A stretch of 64,000 bases of DNA from Fragilariopsis cylindrus CCMP1102. Lineage: Eukaryota; Bacillariophyta; Bacillariophyceae; Bacillariales; Bacillariaceae. The notes under the pieces are model-generated. The model did no database searches and had not been told where the DNA came from. It worked only from the letters and a program-made list of their open reading frames with translations. The stretch spans positions 1 to 64,000 of the forward strand of contig FMBT01000327.1 in NCBI GenBank assembly GCA_900095095.1, written 5' to 3'. Shown in pieces: positions 21,568-31,928 of this stretch; positions within the stretch are counted from its first letter, which is position 1; each line of letters starts with the position of its first letter. The position numbers and the translations under genes were made by a program.

Positions 21568-23038
21568 ATGTGTGTACATTTTTGTAACAATTTTATATTG
21601 ACGAAATCATTCATGATCACAATAGCATTAGAATACGGTATGATATCAAAACGAAATAGCAAATCCAAGACGGCAACAATAGCATTATTTGTTGGTATGT
21701 TGCAGCCTTCTTCGCCCCTCCGTTCAATGCTGATTCTACCAATTCGACGAGTTGGACGTTCCACAAGCATAAACGGGCAACCGAGAGCAAGAGCCGACAC
21801 AATGATAAGGGGTACTACTAGAACTTGGCGTAGTACCACTTGTGTTGAAATTTCGAACTCTCCATTTGACGATTTTGATTGCGACGTCGATAATAGCACA
21901 AGCACAACAGCATCAATAGCAACAGCAACAATATGCGCGAGCAACGATGATGATAATGGTGACACTACTACTTCCATGTTGAGCGACGGCGCGGGTGATT
22001 CCGATTTGTATTTCGACGTCAACGATAGTAAAGATAGTAGTAGTATTTCGAAAAATATGGCCCAGAGAGAAGAAATTCCTCCTATTTCCATCCTGTTACT
22101 AAATGCTGTTGCTGTCATATGGGGAACGCAGCATGCTATCACAAAAATGATCGTTGATGATAGCGACCCTGCAGCATATACGTTTCTAAGATTTGGTCTA
22201 GCCAGTATCATCGCTTCTCCCTATTTACCAGGTATCAAGATATATTTATGCAAATTACAAAGAAATTCGATCCAATACGCGAAGACAATGACGGTGACAA
22301 AATTGTTGAACTGTGGAAGCCATGGAGATGGGGGATTGAGATGGGTCTTTGGATGTTCCTTGGTTTCTCGTTACAGGCCATTGGCTTACAGTCCACGACC
22401 GCTCAACGGTCTGGATTTTTGCTTTATCTGAACGTTAAGCTAGTACCGTTCTTTGCATATGTTTTCCTGGGTAGAAACATTTCTAAGATGACATGGGTTT
22501 TAGCATTCGCCGCCTTTTCTGGAACTGCTCTATTAGCTCTCGACGGTCAATCTATAGGTTTTAACGTGGGAGATTTTTGGAGTATATTAGCAGCAGCAGC
22601 ATCGGCCATGTTCATCCTACGGCTAGAAAAGGCTTCAACAGAAGTTCCGAAGTCTGCAGAGTTAAACGCGACATCATTGTTTGTTGTAGCAATACTTTCT
22701 GGTCTGTGGTTGTTGTTGTCATCAGCATCGGATTCGATGTCGATCGTATCGGAACTCAGTGAGATTGTTGTTGCTCATCCCCTCCAGCTATTATACCTTG
22801 GAGGAATATCTACTGCGCTAGCAAATTTCATCCAAGCTAAAGCACAGAAGGATGTACCGGCGGAGCGAGCTAGCATTATATATAGCCTTGATCCAGTTTA
22901 CGGAGCTTTCTTTTCTTGGATTTTATTGGGAGAAACGCTCGGGGACCACAAGCTTACTTCGGGGCGTCAATAATTTTCGTGGCCGCCGCAACGAATTCCT
23001 TAGTAGAATTCTCCAAAGAAGAAGAAAAAGGAGTATGA
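21568..23038 (+). CDS. EamA/DMT-family membrane transporter (frame disturbed)
   Basis: Ten-helix drug/metabolite transporter. The first part (about 21568-22231) has a Ser/Asp-rich N-terminal region and then helix 1 (AVIWGTQHAITKMIV). The second (from 22285 or 22248) gives WRWGIEMGLWMFLGFSLQAI and the later helices, including the second EamA repeat. The switch between them can be a 53-nt GT-AG intron (22232-22284) or one missing base. A second switch is needed near the end: after GETLG an extra G in the run at 22941-22944 restores AYFGASIIFVAAATNSLVEF, the expected last helix, ending at 23036-23038. Without it the protein ends early at 22973. Members export metabolites and some sit in plastid membranes; the substrate is unknown. 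Start codon uncertain. Confidence 0.75.
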
Positions 23039-23452
23039 AAATACTTCGAAAGAAGCCACCGATATGTGTTAAAGTATCGTATCGTATCGTATCGTATCGC
23101 ATCGCATCGCATCGCATCGCATCGAATAGCTATAGCTATAAATAAGTAACACATCATACTACTAGCTAGAAGTACTTCGTTCTACCATATCCAGCTCATC
23201 TCATCTCATCTCTTCTATTTGTACTTGAATCGTCCTGTAGATGCAGAAAATTCATTTGAAAATGGCATCATGGTTGATTCAATACACAGAAAGGTAATAG
23301 AAAAACATAGACTGTGTTTGACTACTGTTGGCTATTACTAAGATAACTACACCTAAAGAGCTACTAGATTGACAAAAAACAATAGGTTGTTGTGCGTGGA
23401 CTATGGAAACGAGTTTAATCTACGTTTGGTTTATGATGTGTATATCGTTCCA
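23039..23452. other. Convergent intergenic region with pentanucleotide repeat
   Basis: Holds the pentanucleotide repeat at 23074-23126 and the 3' ends of the EamA-type gene (+) and the helical protein gene (-). Nothing else recognised. Confidence 0.55.
23074..23126. repeat. Compound pentanucleotide microsatellite (ATCGT)n(ATCGC)n
   Basis: About five ATCGT units followed by about five ATCGC units. A single T-to-C change separates the two halves and was then amplified. Likely length-polymorphic. Confidence 0.9.
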
Positions 23453-25333
23453 TCACAATGCTTTCGCTAGGAGAAAGATAAGTTCCTTCATTTCTTTCCG
23501 AGATACATTCCTTTCTAAAGGAACATCGACGCTTTCAGTTGTTGTGCGCGTGTACCGTATGAGGGATGAAATGAGACCAGGCTCTTTCGCTAGCATTCTT
23601 CGATTGCAAGAATTTCTCGCCATTGTCATTAACATGCAGACAGAAATTTCCTGTCCTCGACTTTTAATTTCGCAGTAGGAACCGTTTGCTAAACAAACCA
23701 AAAATGCAAGAATTGGCTTTCGTCGGGCCAGAAAGTGGATATCTTTCATCTCATTGATCAGAAGCGAAAATATATGGGCCAATTTAATCTTTCTCTCTTC
23801 ATCAATAAGGTTTCTTGGTGCTACCAGGGCGAGAGCATATATTAAGTCGGGGGACATATCGGTAGATGCTAGAAGCTTTATTGTCTTTGAGTTCCTCGAG
23901 TAAACAAATAACAAGTTGATGGTTTGTTCCACGATGCGGGAACGTTGCGAAGAAACGAACACGGATAATACTTCAATGGACTTGCTAACCAATTGAGAGG
24001 AAGACTGGTCTGATAGGACCAACGACTTTAATATAGGAATGATGATTATGGCAGCATTTTCTGCATTGTCTGTATCTTGATGATCCATCGCGATACAAAC
24101 TAAGATATCAAATATCGTCTCCCACTCATCTATTCTGAGAAAGTGGTCAGCTGCATCGACTCTGTTCATGCATAAATTGAAACACTCGAGTATTTCAATC
24201 AGATTTTCGTCCACTATGTTCTTGTTGATATAGACATCTCCGCTATCAACACAACGATTCTTTTTTAGAAATATTTCACCAATAAATTGCATCACACGCA
24301 TGTGGGTTTTTGTATTTACTTCCTGAATAAATTTCCCAATACATGTCATGACTTGTTTCGAAAGAAAGTTATCGGTAATTTCACTGCTGTACGAGATCAT
24401 AGCATCGACAGCGCTATCTGCAATTTCTGAACGAGGGCTCGTAAACTTGGAGACACATCTCCAGTAAAAGATCTTATGTCGATGCGATAAATAATCAACG
24501 GATGATACTGGAAGAGATTGAAGCGCTAACATCGCGACATCCAGAAGCTTCTCAAATTCAGAATTGTGATCACATATCGATCGAAGAGGTTCCAAGAATT
24601 CGTGTGTGATTTGTTCTATGTTTCCATTTCCAATCGATGTACTGCTCTTACCCGTCAATTGCAATAAACTGAATAAGAAATTTTCTAGTGTCATTATTGT
24701 GCTGTTTGTAAAGAATTTCTTGAGGAGGGCAGGTGCGTTTAGCCAGGATTTCATTATTTCGTAGCAAGCTCTACTATTGGTTTCGGAAACATACTTCGTA
24801 TCGAGAGTATCTGAGGATATTTTTTCAAGTATTTTAGGGATTAGAACGAACACCTCTTCGAATTCGTCCCCGCTATCGGCGGATCTCGAAAGATTTACAT
24901 GGTTGTTGACATATAAATCTCTCAAACAAAACATCAGTGAGCTGAATACTTCGTGTCGTTTTCCTCTATCATCTGAGGTTTTTCTTAAAGAACCTAGCAA
25001 GAATCCGAGATAAAGAATCAATGTTCGGTGTAGCTTATAAATTGCCAGTCGATTGTCATGAACCTTGTTGTCTGAATATTGCGTTACACCTTGGTTGTTG
25101 TGACTGTTGTCGTATTCGAGTACATAATGATGGGTTCTTATCTTGGCAGTAATCTCAAGAAAGTCATCGATATCTGTCAGCTGGGTTTGGGAGAACTTCT
25201 GTACTAGAGGCAGAAGACTAGCAGATTGACATTCATTCAAGATAGAAGTGCTCTTATCAGCTATATTATTTTTTGGTCTTTTTGATGGTCTCTCAACGAA
25301 AGAGGACATAATAATTGAACATATAGGTTCCAT
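23453..25333 (-). CDS. Large alpha-helical (HEAT/ARM-like) protein, unknown function
   Basis: Single exon, 626 residues, ATG at 25331-25333. Residues 10-25 include a basic cluster (RPSKRPK), a possible nuclear signal. The rest is helical throughout with regular leucines and few glycines or prolines, for example CLRDLYVNNHVNL and IIIIPILKSLVLSDQSSS, as in armadillo or HEAT solenoids. The C-terminal part (SCNRRMLAKEPGLISSLIRY, then RKEMKELIFLLAKAL) has the pattern seen in many diatom ARM-like proteins of unknown role. I assign no function. Confidence 0.7.
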   Translation of the reverse strand: MEPICSIIMSSFVERPSKRPKNNIADKSTSILNECQSASLLPLVQKFSQTQLTDIDDFLEITAKIRTHHYVLEYDNSHNNQGVTQYSDNKVHDNRLAIYKLHRTLILYLGFLLGSLRKTSDDRGKRHEVFSSLMFCLRDLYVNNHVNLSRSADSGDEFEEVFVLIPKILEKISSDTLDTKYVSETNSRACYEIMKSWLNAPALLKKFFTNSTIMTLENFLFSLLQLTGKSSTSIGNGNIEQITHEFLEPLRSICDHNSEFEKLLDVAMLALQSLPVSSVDYLSHRHKIFYWRCVSKFTSPRSEIADSAVDAMISYSSEITDNFLSKQVMTCIGKFIQEVNTKTHMRVMQFIGEIFLKKNRCVDSGDVYINKNIVDENLIEILECFNLCMNRVDAADHFLRIDEWETIFDILVCIAMDHQDTDNAENAAIIIIPILKSLVLSDQSSSQLVSKSIEVLSVFVSSQRSRIVEQTINLLFVYSRNSKTIKLLASTDMSPDLIYALALVAPRNLIDEERKIKLAHIFSLLINEMKDIHFLARRKPILAFLVCLANGSYCEIKSRGQEISVCMLMTMARNSCNRRMLAKEPGLISSLIRYTRTTTESVDVPLERNVSRKEMKELIFLLAKAL

Positions 25334-26351
25334 CTTTCTTTCCTTCTTTCTGTGTTTAGAACAACTATCACCATCGGCGTTTGCGTCTTTCTACCGTAAG
25401 CGATACGCCTTTTCTATTTTATCCAGCAACATTTAAATAATGTAGGACTGCTCAATCTTAAAATTTGGCGATCACCACCCAGCGCGCGGTATCCCCCCCC
25501 CTATACATACCGTTCTTATGTTCTAATCTACCTTAATACCGTATGAAGACCTGTATGATATCTGGACAGAAAATCCATTAAGGGGAAGTGGAACAGTACA
25601 GGAGTAGTTATGCAGATAGTATCAAGCAAGAGTCTATTCAATATGCCTGGTTATACTATAAGAATCAATTCAGTAGGCCTACAGAAAATAATTATTGCTG
25701 TTTTAAAGTGGATGTGTAACAAAATAATGCAGTATAATCACAATAATGTTGCCCCAGCATTTTGATGGAATTTTTTTAGCTAGGGCTCAAAATCTAAATA
25801 AATTTTGGCTCTTGTTAATTTGGTTGTTTACACTGTAATTTGTAATTTGAATGATGTTTAAAATGCACGAAGATTGTTCTACACTATATATAAAATGTAC
25901 ATGATAGGGTATTGTGGTAACTTAGCTGCTACAATTGCTACTATTACACTATTATTCATTTTATGGAAAGGAGAACATTACAGTATAAGTTTTAGTTTCT
26001 ATACATTGAACACTGACCAGGGATGTGTAGTGTCTTCAGCGTGTGTGCTTTTATTTATATGTGGGTGCTTTTTGTGATTGTGTATGTGTGCATGTATGTG
26101 TGCATGTATGCGTACGAGACCAGATACTCTATCAGTCCAGAAAAAATATTTTCTTGAAAGGTAAAAGATGACTTTATTTATTATCGTTGGTTATTTTTAC
26201 TGCTGCTTATCGAATCCCTTCCCAGATCAATATGCACCTTCACATCCCATTGAACGGACACAAAAAAGTTAATTGAATTCAATTTGAATATCAAAATTGT
26301 ATTGTGTTGTGTTATATTTTATTACAAATAAATTATACTGCCGTTAAATTC
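25334..26351. other. Intergenic, AT-rich
   Basis: About 1 kb. Contains a run of nine C at about 25492-25500 and a GTGCATGTAT repeat near 26085-26112. A 67-codon plus-strand frame (25874-26077) is hydrophobic but lacks other support. Confidence 0.5.
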
Positions 26352-27296
26352 TTAGGTGGGATTGATTTGCATACTACCTCGTCGTATAAAAATATCACGA
26401 ACTGCTTCAAATTTAGGACCAGCCATTCTAACGATACGTAAGTCTCCATCTAAATAGGTTGTATCCATTGCGTGATCATTTGGGTCAAATAATTCCGTCG
26501 GTATAGCTTTATATAACAACGCAACCAACCCTTCAACATCTTTCGGTACGGTAGATCCCTTTGCTAGATTAATAACATGGTCGTTTAATTCAAGGACCAT
26601 TCTAGCACCCTGATTGATAGAATATGAACATTCGATAGAGAAAGTCCCAGATGCGTCGAAGTTAGTAGCAGGACCTGGACTTGAATCATCATGGTCTTGA
26701 GCAAGATCCCACGTTGCCTCATTAACAATCGTTCCATTCAAATCATTCGCCTCGATCCGTTGGAATAAGTCTCTTAACCGAAAATTAGGTTTTGATAATC
26801 CTAATAGATTCGTAGAAAATAATAATTGCCATTCTCCTGACATAGCAAGATTAAGAAAATCTAATGTCTGTACGGGTGTGTATCGGTCTTCCAATGTATT
26901 AACGTATGACTCGACTAACTGGAATTCGTCTGGTGTTCCCGTCATTCTTGGTAGTAGATCTAACAATCGTGTCTTAACTTCCATTGTGTCCATAGTAGAA
27001 AGTTCTAACGTTTCATCGTCTTGTTCTACTATCGAATCATCGATATCGTCAAAGTCATCCGATATCATCATATCGTCGAGTAGAATATCTGCTGAAGTTG
27101 ACGACATACGTATTTGTGCCACTATGGGTAACTGTGGTAGATAATTTCTCCTGTTTGACGACGCTGCTATTGATGATGATGCAAAAGTCGAAAAGGCATC
27201 ACAGACGACGACGTAAACAACACAAAGGGAAATTGCGATGCAATAAATACACGATGCTGTCCCAACGATGGGAAGATCGCGTCGAGAAAATTTCAT
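26352..27296 (-). CDS. Plastid-lipid-associated protein (PAP/fibrillin family)
   Basis: Single exon, 314 residues, ATG at 27294-27296. Residues 1-38 form a signal peptide (IVGTASCIYCIAISLCVVYV) ending in CDAFSTF, where the Phe fits the diatom ASAF-type signal for import into the complex plastid. Residues about 100-310 match the PAP/fibrillin domain: VKTRLLDLLPRMTGT, then SGEWQLLFSTNLLG, and near the end LDGDLRIVRMAGPKFEAVRDIF. Fibrillins are lipocalin-like proteins of plastoglobules and thylakoids involved in lipid storage and photoprotection. An in-frame upstream extension lacks a better start. Confidence 0.85.
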   Translation of the reverse strand: MKFSRRDLPIVGTASCIYCIAISLCVVYVVVCDAFSTFASSSIAASSNRRNYLPQLPIVAQIRMSSTSADILLDDMMISDDFDDIDDSIVEQDDETLELSTMDTMEVKTRLLDLLPRMTGTPDEFQLVESYVNTLEDRYTPVQTLDFLNLAMSGEWQLLFSTNLLGLSKPNFRLRDLFQRIEANDLNGTIVNEATWDLAQDHDDSSPGPATNFDASGTFSIECSYSINQGARMVLELNDHVINLAKGSTVPKDVEGLVALLYKAIPTELFDPNDHAMDTTYLDGDLRIVRMAGPKFEAVRDIFIRRGSMQINPT

Positions 27297-27959
27297 TATT
27301 TGTTTTGTCTTTTTCTTCTTTGCTCCTTGATGTTGTTGAATTTTCAATTTTCTTATGCCGATGCCACGACCGCAAAGCTCTCTCTTTCTATTTCTATTAC
27401 AGTCTCTGTCACCATACACCGTCTTTCTTCTACAACAACGAAGAAAAAATATGTTGCTAAAACTTCCAAATAACCTGTTACAGTACGCACACAAGAATAT
27501 GCAAGTACTGCGTGCGGTACACAAGAGTACAATAAGTTGCTACCGAATCAATCTTGCATACTATTCTTGTGAACGACGGACACAACAGAGAATGATGGGA
27601 ATAGATGTGATTGGACTGTTGGCGTCATCATTTGCGTCACACGCACGGAAATCTCAATTCGCCAAGGCGAATTTGTTGGTGCACAATTAAACCGCGCAGA
27701 CGGACGCAGGACAGATATATATTTTTCTTATCAAATACAGTCTAAACTGAAATCTGAAACGTTTCTGTACTACAAATAATACAACGAGCAGTGAAGAAGA
27801 CGACGACCATGGCGTTCTTTGGTTAGAGAGAAGTTATAGAGATGACAGTACGGGTCACATTATTTGCAGTCGTCTGCGGAAATGTCATCCCGAGAAGCTC
27901 TTCGATATGAGTCGAAGGCTTCGCGAACTGGGTACGGCGTTTTTCGATAATGGAGCTGC
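27297..27959. other. Intergenic
   Basis: Upstream of the fibrillin gene. The plus-strand frame at 27355-27690 is a shadow with no domain. Nothing further recognised. Confidence 0.5.
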
Positions 27960-28857
27960 TATTTCCCGAACTCTCGCGGCCATTGTTTCTTCGTAGGCGT
28001 TGTATCTTCACATCTCATTGAAAAAAAAAGTGGAATAGATGAAGATGTCCATGGAGGTGAACATGTTGGTTTGACCAGAGGTGAACCACTCACTCCGTCA
28101 CCACCACAAAGAAGGCAGGCTGTAGTAGCTGGAGGTGACAATGGCATGCGCATATTCTTCGCTCTTCACGATACAAAATCTCCGTCACTCCAACGACCTG
28201 TTTACACAACGTTGCTTCAGGAATAGACGAAAACGGCGACGTGATTGAGTACGTTAACTGGAAAACTATGGCGCCTACTGGTAATACGGCGTTCGTCAAT
28301 GACTTCATCGGGGCTGGATGTGTAGTCGAGAGAGCAGACGCCGTTGTGATTCGCAAAAGCGGCGAAAATAAGGCATACAATATTTATTGGAAGTACGGCC
28401 ACGATGCAACTAGTGCAGTTCATATCAAAATTTCAAGAAGCCTCTTCACCAAGAACAAATTGTCTATCGAAAAGATGGAAAGATGGGACTACCGGCTCCA
28501 CGTGGGGCAGAAGATTGGAATTGTAGTTTATCGTGATTTTGTGGTAACAGCTGAAGATATTGGGATGCAAAAGAATTCCCTTTCGAATGATCATCTTGGA
28601 GGTATCTACGGTTATGAGAATCGAGTTAACATTTACACGGGACAAACCACTCCTGTTTCGCCCAATGGTACAATAATGCCTTTGAACACGATATAAACAC
28701 ATTCGCTGGTTGCTCCGGGGCTGTGGTTTTTCTACTGGACGGGCAAGACGAAATCAGTAGTGTCGTCAGCGGAGACCATGGCAAGGCCATTGCTGTTCAT
28801 GCAGGAGGAAACACTTTTGCAGAGGGCCAAATCAGCAACATATCGTTCAAAATCCTA
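27960..28857 (+). pseudogene. Decayed gene, possibly of a trypsin-fold protease
   Basis: Coding-like sequence spread over more than one frame, with several breaks. The longest open part (28241-28696) gives IGAGCVVERADAVVIRKSGE and later LHVGQKIGIVVYRDFVVTAE. A later part has FAGCSGAVVFLLDGQ followed about 25 residues on by AIAVHAGGNTF. The pair GCSGA...VHAGG recalls the nucleophile serine and substrate-binding strands of chymotrypsin-fold proteases. No start codon, signal peptide or complete catalytic triad can be shown. The breaks are more numerous than in neighbouring genes with single missing bases, so decay is the better reading. Family call is tentative. Confidence 0.35.
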
Positions 28858-29096
28858 TAACAGCAGAGGGTGGTCGAAAGATAGAACACAACAAAGCGAC
28901 AGATACAGAAAGCAATATGAAAAACACCACAACAAATGGACGCCAAGCAATGGCCAAAAAAATACAAAAGGACCGGCAGACAGCTATCAGTCGTATCGAC
29001 AATTATATGATTGATGGACTATTACTTTTGCATATAACAAATATAACAAGAAGTGCAGTACAAACTCTTTTCTCTATAAATTTGAATTAATTATTG

Positions 29097-31312
29097 TTAT
29101 TTTTTTTTACGGCTAGTTTCGTATGATAGACCAAGAAGGCTATTTTGAAAGAGTTTTTCTTCATAATGGGCTCTGCCAGCTTTCAATTTATTCCATGTTA
29201 CGTATAAACTTCGAGCGTTTTGTGAAGCCTTTGAGTTGAAATTATCTGCACCGTATTCGATCTTCTTGAGACTGAATCGATCCGTGGGTTCAATTTTATA
29301 CTTCTCTTGTAGATGTTGTCCTAAATCAGATCCAATTATTGGCCCAGATGGATCAGGAATTAAATGATCGAACTGTACTCCCTCAAGAACATAATCCCCA
29401 TATCGTGTGAGGAATTTTGAACGATCTGCCTCTGTTGCGTATTCGTTTGCGATTTCGCGAATTGTGCCAAGATTTACTAGCCTTTCAAGCTGTGTCTGAT
29501 AATCCAGCTCCCAGAAAGGATGGGCAGCATCAGTTTTCTTTTCTGCCAGTAACGATTGTAAAAATAATTCGGCAGCAGTTTCATCGCGAAGACCATCCCA
29601 GAACTCATCAGCCTGTTCCTTTTCTTGAGGAGGTGCTTCTAAAATGTTCCTTCTCGTTTCTTCAAGATCGACGCTACCCAAAGAAGATTCCGGAACTTGA
29701 GACGACACAAAGGTTTCCAACCAAGACTATATCAAGCGAATGCAACGTTTCTGTCAGTTATCTATCATTATTTTTTCTTCTAACTAGATTTTTTTTTGTC
29801 AATAATCACTTTAACTTACCATGAATTCTTGTTTCTCGTCGGAAGTCCAACCATCGTAGTTTCGCTCTTCGTGTTTGTTCCTCCACACTTGCAGCTCGTT
29901 AGTAAGTTTCTCCTCCAAAGAAGAAGAAGAAGAGTCGATCGATTTTTTCGTCTCAGATTGCTGTTCAGAGGCGTCGGGAGAATTCCAGCCTTCTAGTGTA
30001 GCTAGAAGGGTTTCCAAGTCATCTTCGGTATCATCAAGCATATCGTCGTTGCTATCGCTTTCACCATTGAGAGTTTCGTTGGTCGGTTCTATCATAGTTT
30101 CGGGGAAGAGAGCATGACGAGCCATAACAATACTGATAAAGAGAAAGAAAGAAGGTAAGAGATAAAATCAGTTAACAGTCCATGATAACAACAACAACAA
30201 CAACAATATAATAACAGCAACAAAATGTAACTAAAGAAGAAACATAATAAGAAAGTTACGATCACGAAAAAAAGAAAAAACACTCACTCTCTCCCTCGGC
30301 CCATTAGTTCAGGTGAATCTCCTTCAAGTAGAGCAAGCCATGTTTCTTCTGACAAACCTAATACGCGTTTGGCAATCCAATGATCCAAGGCCACTGAAGC
30401 TCCAACCGTCCACTTCCTGTAGGGAACAGCCTGCAACCGTTTCGTCCAGTTGACCATCCCTTCAAAGGATCGTTGGTTTTCGGAATACAGCATGGAAACT
30501 GTTGTGTCGTAATCAGTAGTAGTATTTTTGCTAGATTCATCATTCTTATTTTTCCTCCTATTGAGAAGCTCTTCTTTTGGTTTTGCACCGGGGAATGCCA
30601 TTTCTCCTCTTTGAACGATATCTTCCTTTTTAGTTGATGCGAGATTTGTATTCTTTCGTAGATCTTCAGCCTTCGATCGACTCGAAGTCTTCTCCTCGAA
30701 GTCATCTGTTGCCAAGAGCTCTTCAACTTTTGCCATAGCGTCTTTCTCACTGAGGTCATCGGTTCGCATGACTTCGTATTGTTTGACCGCCACAGCGTAT
30801 GCCTTGGCAATCATAGCACTTTTCGAGCCCATGGCTGAATCTGCCTTGGGAGTTTTATTAGATCCTAATAGGCGTCGGTAATAATCATCGGCTGTAAGGT
30901 TATCGCCACTACTCCTCATTCCGTGACTTTGTTTATTCAAATAATTCTGTGCTAAGCGATCCGTTGGACGGTTTTCTTTGACGTACTTGTTGTACATTTT
31001 TTTCTGATCCTTGACCGGCATTCTAGGCTTGAATGGAGCCGGGGGGTTTAGTGATAATATTTCATACTCGCGAGGGTAGTCTTGGATTTTCGATCCTCGT
31101 GTTACGTTCCATCGCACCCTTCTCAAATCGGAAGGATTTTCTTTGAGTTGCTGATTCATTTCTTCGATCTCGTCAGAGCTACGATAAACACCAGTTTGTA
31201 CGGCTTTTTGAATGTACGTCAAAAGGTCCGGAGTTGAGTGTTTCAATATCCTAATTTGTCCATGAGACGTCGATATTGAACCTCTACCCATGACGATACG
31301 CGTTGATTGCAT
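29097..31312 (-). CDS. Unknown conserved-looking protein, three exons
   Basis: Exons 30288-31312, 29820-30132 and 29097-29726, joined by clean splice sites (GTGAGT/TTATCAG and GTAAGT/GATATAG), 655 residues. ATG at 31310-31312. The N-terminus is basic and Ser-rich without a clear cleavage site; it could be mitochondrial (inference). The sequence is largely helical and charged; recognisable stretches are DYPREYEILSLNPPAPFKPR and AYAVAVKQYEVMRTDDLSEK. The middle exon encodes an acidic Ser/Glu-rich segment, and the last exon has VQFDHLIPDPSGPIIGSDLG and a basic C-terminus (SRKKK). No known domain was recognised. Confidence 0.75.
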
Positions 31313-31928
31313 CTTATATTTCTACCGCCGTCGTCGTCGTCGTCGTGTTTCTCTTCTATATCTTATTTCGTGTTGCTATTGTTGTTTGGAGATCGTCGAT
31401 TGGAAGGTGGAGTGATAAGTTGTTTGCTTGTGTTGTTTTGTGGTGGTGCGCTTTTGATTGTTCGGGAGTATGAAGCTGAAAAGGACCAGTATGTATGGCT
31501 CATAGGTATGTAAGTATTCATAATACGTATACCTCATACAACATAAATATAAGTATGCTGTACAGTATGGACCTTCAAAAAATCTAGACAAAAATGGGCT
31601 TAATTAGGTGGCCGTTAGAAAAAAATGCCGCCTCGGCGCACACAAATTTTCATTCCCGCTCAAAAGTAGGAAAATTTGAATGCTGTCCAACATCTCGGCT
31701 TGTGAATACTTCGAAGTAGCATGATGAACTTCAAAACTGACTTTCGTACAGATACAGTAGCTTTAGGTTTTCGCTACGTATCATTATATACTAGTAGACA
31801 GCCTGCACCTCCCCTTGTCCCCTCGATATGAATGCTGTAGAAGTATCATTGCATTAGCATTGCTAGACTACTGTAGATCCATACTGTTCGAAGCCCGGCC
31901 GTAGCAGCCTTGGCAAACGAGAACAAAG
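31313..31928. other. Divergent intergenic region
   Basis: Between the three-exon unknown gene (-) and the coiled-coil gene (+). Contains a (CGT)n run of about five units near 31328-31342. No other feature recognised. Confidence 0.55.

Noticed and set aside
21537-22211. 224-codon minus-strand hydrophobic frame
   Set aside because: Antisense to the first part of the EamA transporter gene.
22923-23157. Minus-strand frames over the pentanucleotide repeat
   Set aside because: Produced by the repeat (RYDTIRYDT pattern), not a gene.
31880-31910. GTTCGAAGCCC, like part of a tRNA B box
   Set aside because: No A box, acceptor stem or T-loop partner could be drawn around it.
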